This document shows positions 6,473 to 11,362 of a stretch of DNA of 11,362 nt, in pieces (position 1 is the first letter of the stretch; every line of letters starts with the position of its first letter). The DNA comes from Temnopleurus reevesii. Taxonomy: Eukaryota > Echinodermata > Echinoidea > Temnopleuroida > Temnopleuridae. The translations under genes were made by a program, and so were the position numbers. The notes beneath the pieces were generated by a model. It worked only from the letters and a program-made list of their open reading frames with translations. It did not search any database and had not been told where the DNA came from. The stretch covers positions 61,089 through 72,450 of the forward strand of contig BQKZ01000754.1 of assembly GCA_036244855.1 (NCBI GenBank), read 5' to 3'.

Positions 6473-8476
6473 CTGTGAAAGAAGAACATCAATCCAAGGT
6501 TAGTACATGTATGTTTGACATACATGTACAGATTAAGATAAAACTTAGTGGAAGGACGTAGTGTAGTGGTCATGACCCACGCCTTTCAACAAGAGGGTCA
6601 TGTGTTTGAGTCCCACCCATGGCATTAATTTCCTTCAGCAAGAAATTCATCTACATTGTGCTGCACTCAACCCAGGTGAGGTGAATGGGTACCTGGTAGG
6701 AATGTTTATTCCTCAAAATGCCAAGTGCGCTCATGGCTACCGGGCTAAAGCCAGGGTAATAATAATGCAAAGCACCTTGAGCACTCAGCAGAGTGGATAT
6801 GTGCGCTATATAAACTGCATCTATTATTATTATTATTTTGCCAACCTGAAATCACTATGAAGCAGAGGTAAATCGGATCACAGGGGATTGCTAGATTATG
6901 TCTATTGGTTTAAACTATATCAAATTGTTCTGACTTTACTGGATATTCATTGCTTTCAAATAACAACACAGAGTCTCAAGAAATCCATTACACAATCCAC
7001 AATTCTTTTTCAAATGAAAGTCTGTATCCGGAACAGATGAAAGATATTTGGCAAACAAAATCCCTGAAAAATTGATTTCATTTTACAAATAAAACTGAAA
7101 AGCCTAAATATGTTTGCCTACAAATGATCTTAGTTTTGATTGAGGTTCGATCCCAAGATCCCAAGATTTGGAAATATTCTGAAAGACTTGTAGCTTTCTG
7201 TAGGAGGGTGTACAGTACTGTCAATGTCAAACTGACATTTTTCTTTTCAATTTCCCTGCCATAGCAAAATTTAGAAAAAAATGTCAGATTGAAAATGTAA
7301 ATATTTATTGATTAGGGTCATAGGATAGATGGCATCGAGATTGCATTTGCGGTGATGGAATAAACTAATAATGTGCTTCATTACATCCGCGCATGTAAAA
7401 GTATGCTGAAATTTTCTAACGCAAAAAATGAATCCCTATATTCCAGGTAAATAAAAGCTGGCATTATCTTCTTATCTGTCACATCTCCACTCACTGCCGC
7501 CTGTTTCGTGATTGCTGGTGACAGATAGACAGAAAAATCTGACTCTCGGAGGTTTTTTTTTAACGATTTCTGACTTTTGGTGGTGCCCTCTCCAGAGAGG
7601 AAGGATGCGTAGCCAGGCGGAAGCCTCAGCGGAGCAAATCCTGATCGACAAAGACCCGTTTTATCGGTCTAGTGACAGATAGCCTCTCGCATCGACTTGA
7701 ACACAAAATCCCACACAGACAGCGACACGAAAGAATGGTGGTGACAGATAGCACGATAGTACGGCGAGAAGAGAATGGGTGTTCATGATGATGAGAAGTC
7801 TCTAAAACAATTCTTCTTTAATTAAAGTATTTCATAATCTGCAGGTACGAAGAGATTTAATAGAGAGTCTCACTCTTTTATCTCTTTGGTATGAACATGA
7901 GGAACATCGAAACAAGTTTAAAACCTACCACTTAGTCACACAATGACTGTCATCAATGACAAGCCCACAGAGTCGGTGCTCCAAAGCTGTTCTCTCAAAC
8001 AAATCTATGAGAACATCATCCCACAACAGATCCTCGGGCCTCGCATACAACACGGCAAACTTCTCCCCCGAGAGTCCGTCGATCACGCGATTTGGGACCT
8101 TTCGTGTCAGAGGGGGTCGTGTGAGGTCAACTGCTTCGATTTTCAGCTCCTTAGCTTTCTTCATCTCCTCCGAAATCAAGGCTTGTGTGGGCATCACTAT
8201 GATCACGACAGATTTCAGCAGGAACACGCCCGGGTATTTTGACTTGTAGATGAAATCTCTGCAAAACGAAGCTGCCTGAAATGTGGAGCTATCCACGGAT
8301 CCAGTCGGAAGGCTGACCAGCGCATCTTGGCCGCGGAGGAGGGCCGCTAGCGCTTTGACTTGCTCTTGTCGAAAACCGTCTACCAAGCCGAAGATTTTTG
8401 ACGCTTCTTCAAGAGTTTTCGCAATGTCATCATCACTGAATTTGTAACGAAGTTTACGAGGTTTCCTTGAAGCCAT
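5179..8476 (-). CDS. RecQ-like superfamily 2 helicase with degenerate catalytic motifs (two exons)
   Basis: Spliced coding sequence: exon 1 8476-7929, exon 2 6472-5179, 1,842 nt and 613 residues. The ATG has a strong context (A at -3, G at +4). It is the first in-frame Met after a TAG at 8530-8528, if the leader is unspliced. The protein has motif 0 (GFRQEQ, 34-39), two RecA-like helicase domains and a RecQ-type zinc cluster (C415, C438, C439, C442), then a family-specific tail; I see no HRDC domain. RecQ proteins are 3'-5' DNA helicases. This one lacks key catalytic residues: Walker A reads TGSVDSS with D62 in the lysine position, DEAH reads DDSH (175-178), AFGMG reads AFGDG and motif VI reads YAEMTTRIGRDG. 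It probably lacks normal ATPase activity while keeping the fold. The frame is open throughout, so it is either a maintained pseudoenzyme or a young decaying paralog. An N-terminal RKPRKLR cluster could be a nuclear localisation signal. Confidence 0.85.
6503..6529. repeat. Perfect 12-bp hairpin at the intron branch site
   Basis: GTACATGTATGT (6503-6514) and ACATACATGTAC (6518-6529) are exact reverse complements around a 3-base loop. On the transcribed strand its 3' end overlaps the TAC of the TACTAAC branch sequence. Confidence 0.8.
6549..6839 (+). mobile_element. tRNA-derived SINE with (ATT)n tail
   Basis: The 5' part has an RNA polymerase III A box, TAGTGTAGTGG (6559-6569), and a B box, TGTTTGAGTCC (6603-6613), spaced as in a tRNA, but the sequence is too degraded to be a working tRNA. 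A unique body follows, containing GGTGAATGGGTACCTGGTAGG. The 3' end, GCGCTATATAAA and then (ATT)n, resembles the tails of SINEs mobilised by L2/CR1-type LINEs. The element is antisense to the helicase gene, and its 5' end lies some 45 bases from the branch site. No clear target-site duplication was found. I recall similar sequences in echinoderm and other marine invertebrate genomes but cannot assign a family name. Confidence 0.8.
7472..7751. repeat. Cluster of GTGACAGATAG motifs in the intron
   Basis: The 11-base word GTGACAGATAG occurs exactly at 7518-7528, 7672-7682 and 7741-7751, and an inverted near-copy (TTATCTGTCAC) lies at 7472-7482. The block is noticeably richer in G and C than the rest of the intron and has no open frame of note. 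The word combines TGACAG (a TALE/MEIS-type homeodomain core) and AGATAG (GATA-type core), so it could be a regulatory cluster. It could equally be the ends of small nested mobile elements. Confidence 0.5.
7929..8476 (-). CDS. Exon 1 of the RecQ-like gene: first RecA-like domain
   Basis: Encodes residues 1-182 plus two bases of W183. In order it shows a basic N-terminus, motif 0 (34-39), the altered P-loop LPTGSVDSSTFQ (56-67; canonical TGxGKS), motif Ia VMPTQALISEE (94-104), motif Ib LYARPEDLL (143-151) and motif II as VIDDSHCVTKW (173-183). The segment HCVTKW is typical of RecQ proteins. The exon ends TG|GTAGGT, a good donor, splitting the Trp codon of the conserved motif II neighbourhood. 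GC content and open frame contrast with the AT-rich flanks. Changing GK to VD needs at least three base substitutions, so this is not a single sequencing error. Confidence 0.85.
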
Positions 8477-8640
8477 AGTTCTCAATATACAGCAGTAAAA
8501 ATGGTATAAACAACTTCGAAAGTTTGGCTAGCAGGCCAGGCTGGTTGAGAACTCTCGCACAACTCGAACTCCACGTGCACTTTGCATTGCAAACGCGTGG
8601 AAAAAGCTGCATCGCATGCAAAAAAGCACGTGTGGTAATT
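8477..8640 (-). promoter_or_regulatory. Putative promoter of the RecQ-like gene
   Basis: The first 160 bases upstream of the helicase ATG are richer in GC and CpG than surrounding DNA. They contain two canonical CACGTG E-boxes (8572-8577 and 8627-8632), an ACGCGT at about 8593-8598, and the near-palindrome TTTGCATTGCAAA at 8581-8593. No TATA box is placed convincingly. The transcription start cannot be set from sequence alone. Confidence 0.35.
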
Positions 8641-8674
8641 TTGTTTATTTACATGTCCGTTTAGTATGTAAAAT

Positions 8675-8709
8675 CAGACCAATTTGTAATACTCTTACAA
8701 ATTGGTCTG
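8675..8709. repeat. Perfect 15-bp stem-loop upstream of the RecQ-like gene
   Basis: CAGACCAATTTGTAA (8675-8689) and TTACAAATTGGTCTG (8695-8709) are exact reverse complements around the loop TACTC. It lies about 200 bases upstream of the helicase start. It contains CCAAT and its complement ATTGG. It may be a MITE remnant or an NF-Y-type element; neither is proven. Confidence 0.8.
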
Positions 8710-8893
8710 GGTGAAGACTTATTAATCGGGAATTATATCACAGGTACCAATACAACGGCCTGTAAAACTAGATTCAGAACAGATATATCTATTCATATTG
8801 TACTTTGTGTTGGACCAGAGATCTTACCATCTACTAGTTGTATTAAATATGCTTGGAGAGGTAGACTAGTGGAATAGTGTTTGCTTCGTGCAG

Positions 8894-8909
8894 CTAGGGA
8901 ATTCCCTAG
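8894..8909. repeat. 16-bp perfect palindrome
   Basis: CTAGGGAATTCCCTAG is its own reverse complement. The following bases, TTTGCGAGCACAAACCC, resemble the reverse complement of 9167-9195, so it may mark the left end of a roughly 300-bp element that contains the tandem duplication at 9016-9183. Confidence 0.7.
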
Positions 8910-9015
8910 TTTGCGAGCACAAACCCGAGACTTTCGGTATGTGAGTGCAGAGCATGATACAGGGCATGCGCTGTGTGACTACATCACACATATACAGCAT
9001 TGCTCTATCCTCAGT

Positions 9016-9183
9016 CTAGGCACGAGACACACAATGAGACAAAAAGAAAAAAAAAAAAAACACTCTCTGTGTTTGTGCACAACGAAACCAAAGGGTCTGT
9101 TCTTGCAGACTAGGCACGAGACACACAATGAGACCACTCTCTGTGTTTGTGCACAACGAAACCAAAGGGTCTGTTCTTGCAGA
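9016..9183. repeat. Perfect 74-bp tandem duplication, one copy split by a 20-base A-rich insert
   Basis: The unit begins CTAGGCACGAGACACACAAT and ends GGGTCTGTTCTTGCAGA. Copy 1 is 9016-9109 and copy 2 is 9110-9183. They are identical base for base except that copy 1 carries 20 extra bases at 9041-9060 (all A but one G). Such identity implies a very recent duplication, or an assembly artefact near a homopolymer. Confidence 0.9.
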
Positions 9184-9205
9184 CTAGGAATTCCCCAATG
9201 AACGA

Positions 9206-9223
9206 TCCTGTTGTTGTTGTTGT
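9206..9223. repeat. (TTG)n microsatellite
   Basis: About six TTG units in CCTGTTGTTGTTGTTGTTG. The Thr run in the minus-strand frame at 9110-9385 comes from it, and that frame is not a convincing gene. Confidence 0.85.
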
Positions 9224-9281
9224 TGTGCTGTCTGTCACCACCATCCTTTCGTGTCGCTGTCTGATCCTCTTCCGCAAACCA

Positions 9282-9306
9282 TTTTTTTTTTTGGGGGGGG
9301 GGGGGG
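9282..9306. repeat. T11-G14 homopolymer junction
   Basis: Eleven T followed directly by fourteen G. It is difficult to sequence and assemble, and its length should be treated as uncertain. The Pro/Lys run of the minus-strand frame here derives from it. Confidence 0.9.
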
Positions 9307-9307
9307 T

Positions 9308-10248
9308 GTCACTAAGGGGAAAATGCTGAAGTGGCTGAACCCCATCGAAGGGGACGGTCATCGCCGTGATCTTTTTTTTATTCATTCCAACTTACTGCAC
9401 AAATGCACGGTTTAAGCCCATATGTTTACAAGTGAACTGTATTTAAGAAAGAGTTAAAAAGTAAAAAATAAAAATAATAAAAATATAATTAAAAGAGTGA
9501 ATCCGTATTATTGAGGAAAGGAGGGGGATGACAGGACGTTCAAATTATCGCCGCCGTCGCCCCCACCCACTGACCAATCATGGACTCGCCAGGCTCTCAC
9601 ATTGAGTATGCAATGGTGACATTCCCTCAGAGAAAGGGGGAAAAAGAAGAAGAAAGAGAAGGAAAAAAAGAGGAAAACAAATTATAACTTTGATGTATCA
9701 ATATACAACTCATACTTCGCATTTTATAGTTCAATTCGTCAGTATTGCCTCCTATGGAACTAGTTAGGGCATATATCTAGATCCAGACTATTTCTCAAAT
9801 TAGATTACTTAAAACAGAATGAAGAATTAAAATCGAGGGATAGAAAATGTGGGTCAAAGGAAGAAAGATTATTTCAAGCGTGTTTATGCAACATTCTGAC
9901 ATTATCAAATTGCGAAATAATTTCACTATTATGCACTCGAAGCAGGAAAGTGTTTTTTAATATATCAAATTAGACAATTCCACAATCATGGCGAATAGTT
10001 CCAAGATCGTAAAGCAAAATTGAAAAAAAAAATGCTAGTCGCCCAAAATAAGGGGGCGGCGTGTCCTGAGTATGTCCCCTTTGATTTGCGCCTGATAATC
10101 ACATATAGTTTTGTCTTCAGACGTTGGCCGTTATTGAAAAACGTTATGGGTTTGTGGGTTTGAACATACATATACTTTTTCCCCAAGAAATAATTAAACA
10201 TAATTATCCATGATACCAATCCAATATTTATTTTTAATAGGTGGTGGT
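9308..10248. other. AT-rich stretch without a recognisable gene, containing a polypurine tract
   Basis: No gene recognised. Bases 9450-9495 are very A-rich low-complexity sequence. Bases 9629-9677 are an unbroken run of 49 purines, able in principle to form triplex (H-) DNA. The short minus-strand frame at 9986-10219 has no recognisable domain. Confidence 0.5.
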
Positions 10249-10258
10249 GGGGGGGGGG
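10249..10258. repeat. Homopolymer G tract (10 G)
   Basis: Preceded by GTGGTGGT and followed by CGAAATGG. It has the same G-run-then-CG layout as the runs at 1606 and 11278. Confidence 0.9.
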
Positions 10259-10260
10259 CG

Positions 10261-11277
10261 AAATGGAGATTCTTCAGCAGATTGTCTTGACGAGCATGAA
10301 AATTGTTTTTCATCTCCAGAAGGGATAAAAGGGACTAGAAAAAAGTACACAACTTCATTCAAGCATTCACAGTAGCTTCATACATGATCACAAAAGAAAA
10401 TCCCACTTGAGACTCTAGCAACATTTTCCACAGAATGAGAAGGGTTGATATTTCTTTTATGTCCATCTAGCTATTGGGAATGGTTTTATTGTTTTTCCCC
10501 AGGCCTTTAATCTGTCCTTTCTGCTGTCACTGTTATAGGCATAAAATCTGGAAAGTTCGCAACCACGCCCATATGCGCCAGGAGGGGTCACAAAGTTGTT
10601 GTTTATATTGCGGACCCTTCCAAACAGTATAGGAATTGTATGTTTCAATATCATTTCAATGCTATAAGACAAAAATGTATCCATATTGCACTATGATTAT
10701 CTATATGCGAAATAACACTCAGATTATCTAGACAACCAAAAGTAATGAAAGCCTAAATATGATATTATTAGGACTACATTTACTAAAATTTACATGTTTT
10801 GACTGACGCATCGGTCAAACGAATGATTTGGATTTTATTCATTGCGATGTAACAATGGATAATGAGAATAATATTTGGACAGCCAGATGATATGTTGACG
10901 TAAGTAATGTACATGATGTCATATCATATAAAAATCATTATCTAGGATTTACATCTTCGTAAAAAATGACGCAATTCCATACGATGGATAGTCCCATATA
11001 ATAATAATTACTGTGTAGCAGAAATTAGACAGATTGGATTTCGATTGTAAAACATCCCATGGGAATATAACGCAAAACTGATGTTAGAAAATTGATTAAT
11101 ATTTTACGCGTGTCGGTGAAGTTAATTTGCTATTGATCCTGTGCAGCCTCGTGAAATATTAAACATTCATGTTAAAATCATATGGAACATTGATTCAATT
11201 ATATACTTGCGTTATTTCTTTATACACGGAGTACCGTTCCCATGTGTCATGTGTGTGTATGCTAGACGGTATTTTTT
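10261..11277. other. AT-rich sequence without a recognisable gene
   Basis: The longest frame (10457-10684, minus, 75 codons) shows no motif that I recognise. No strong inverted or tandem repeats were noticed. Confidence 0.5.
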
Positions 11278-11362
11278 GGGGGGGGGGGCGATAAAGAAAG
11301 TCCCCACAATCCCCACATAGAAAGTGTCTTTTTGTCCAGTCATCAGCCCCCCCCCCCCCCCC
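11278..11362. repeat. G-run and C-run pair at the right edge
   Basis: Eleven G at 11278-11288 (followed by CG) and sixteen C at 11347-11362, where the window ends. The two runs are complementary and enclose about 58 bases. The window end inside poly-C is what a contig break at a homopolymer would look like. Confidence 0.8.

Larger units (their letters stand above)
6473..7928 (-). other. Intron of the RecQ-like gene
   Basis: 1,456 bases. The donor is GTAGGT at 7928-7923. The acceptor is TTCTTCTTTCACAG ending at 6473. The branch site is a perfect TACTAAC at 6505-6499, with its adenosine 27 bases before the AG. Splicing preserves the frame exactly and restores the RecQ-type sequence HCVTKWG. 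The intron contains an antisense SINE (about 6549-6839) and a GC-richer patch with GTGACAGATAG repeats (7472-7751). The rest, about 6840-7470, is AT-rich with no recognisable feature beyond a lone tRNA-B-box-like word at 7144. Confidence 0.85.

Noticed and set aside
6549..6625. Possible functional tRNA gene
   Set aside because: A and B boxes are present, but the stems do not form a proper cloverleaf and the sequence continues into a SINE body and tail.
7144..7154. GGTTCGATCCC, a perfect tRNA B-box word in the intron
   Set aside because: No A box or tRNA-like fold lies upstream at the required distance, so there is neither a tRNA nor a recognisable SINE head here.
8477..8485. Upstream TTG start extending the helicase by three residues
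   Set aside because: In an animal gene the ATG at 8476 with its strong context is the natural start; the TTG has no support.
4725..8709. Whether the helicase gene is cargo of one large transposon bounded by the flanking hairpins
   Set aside because: The downstream foldback (4725-4858) and upstream hairpin (8675-8709) share no sequence, and no transposase or matching ends were found.
8881..9201. 106-codon plus frame upstream of the helicase
   Set aside because: It is built from the palindrome and the 74-bp tandem duplication, with a Lys run from the A-rich insert; no protein-like character.
9110..9385. 91-codon minus frame
   Set aside because: Its Pro, Lys and Thr runs come from the G14/T11 homopolymer and the TTG repeat.

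Overview
The window looks like a piece of an AT-rich animal genome, most likely a marine invertebrate and plausibly an echinoderm such as a sea urchin. The basis is a spliced gene with consensus splice sites, a tRNA-derived SINE with a (ATT)n tail, many short foldback (MITE-like) elements, (CAT)n microsatellites, and a RecQ-like helicase of the type I recall as multi-copy in marine invertebrates. The taxon is inference. No rRNA, functional tRNA, CRISPR array, LTR or reverse transcriptase was seen.

The only well-supported gene is on the minus strand (8476 down to 5179). Two exons join in frame across a 1,456-bp intron with a GT donor, an AG acceptor, a pyrimidine tract and a perfect TACTAAC branch site. 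They encode a 613-residue RecQ-like superfamily 2 helicase. Its fold markers are present (motif 0, Ia, Ib, TAT of motif III, IV, RxGRDG of motif VI, RecQ zinc cysteines). The catalytic residues are not: the Walker A lysine is Asp, DEAH reads DDSH, and motifs V and VI carry further changes. It therefore looks like an intact-ORF pseudo-helicase. Upstream lie two CACGTG E-boxes and a perfect 15-bp hairpin. A poly(A) signal lies 55 bases past the stop.

Layout: 1-588 is a large inverted-repeat element cut by the left edge. 677-830 is a CAT microsatellite. 830-2800 is unassigned AT-rich sequence, with one weak terminal-exon candidate at 1071. 2800-4362 is a mosaic of diverged direct repeats, a 171-bp MITE and a segment bounded by perfect 19-bp inverted repeats. 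4725-4858 is a strong GC-rich foldback. 5119-8476 is the helicase gene, whose intron holds an antisense SINE and a cluster of GTGACAGATAG motifs. 8675-9310 holds hairpins, a palindrome, a perfect 74-bp tandem duplication and homopolymers. 9310-11362 is AT-rich sequence without a recognisable gene, ending in a poly-C run at the right edge. Both edges fall in repeat or homopolymer sequence, as expected if the window is a whole contig.
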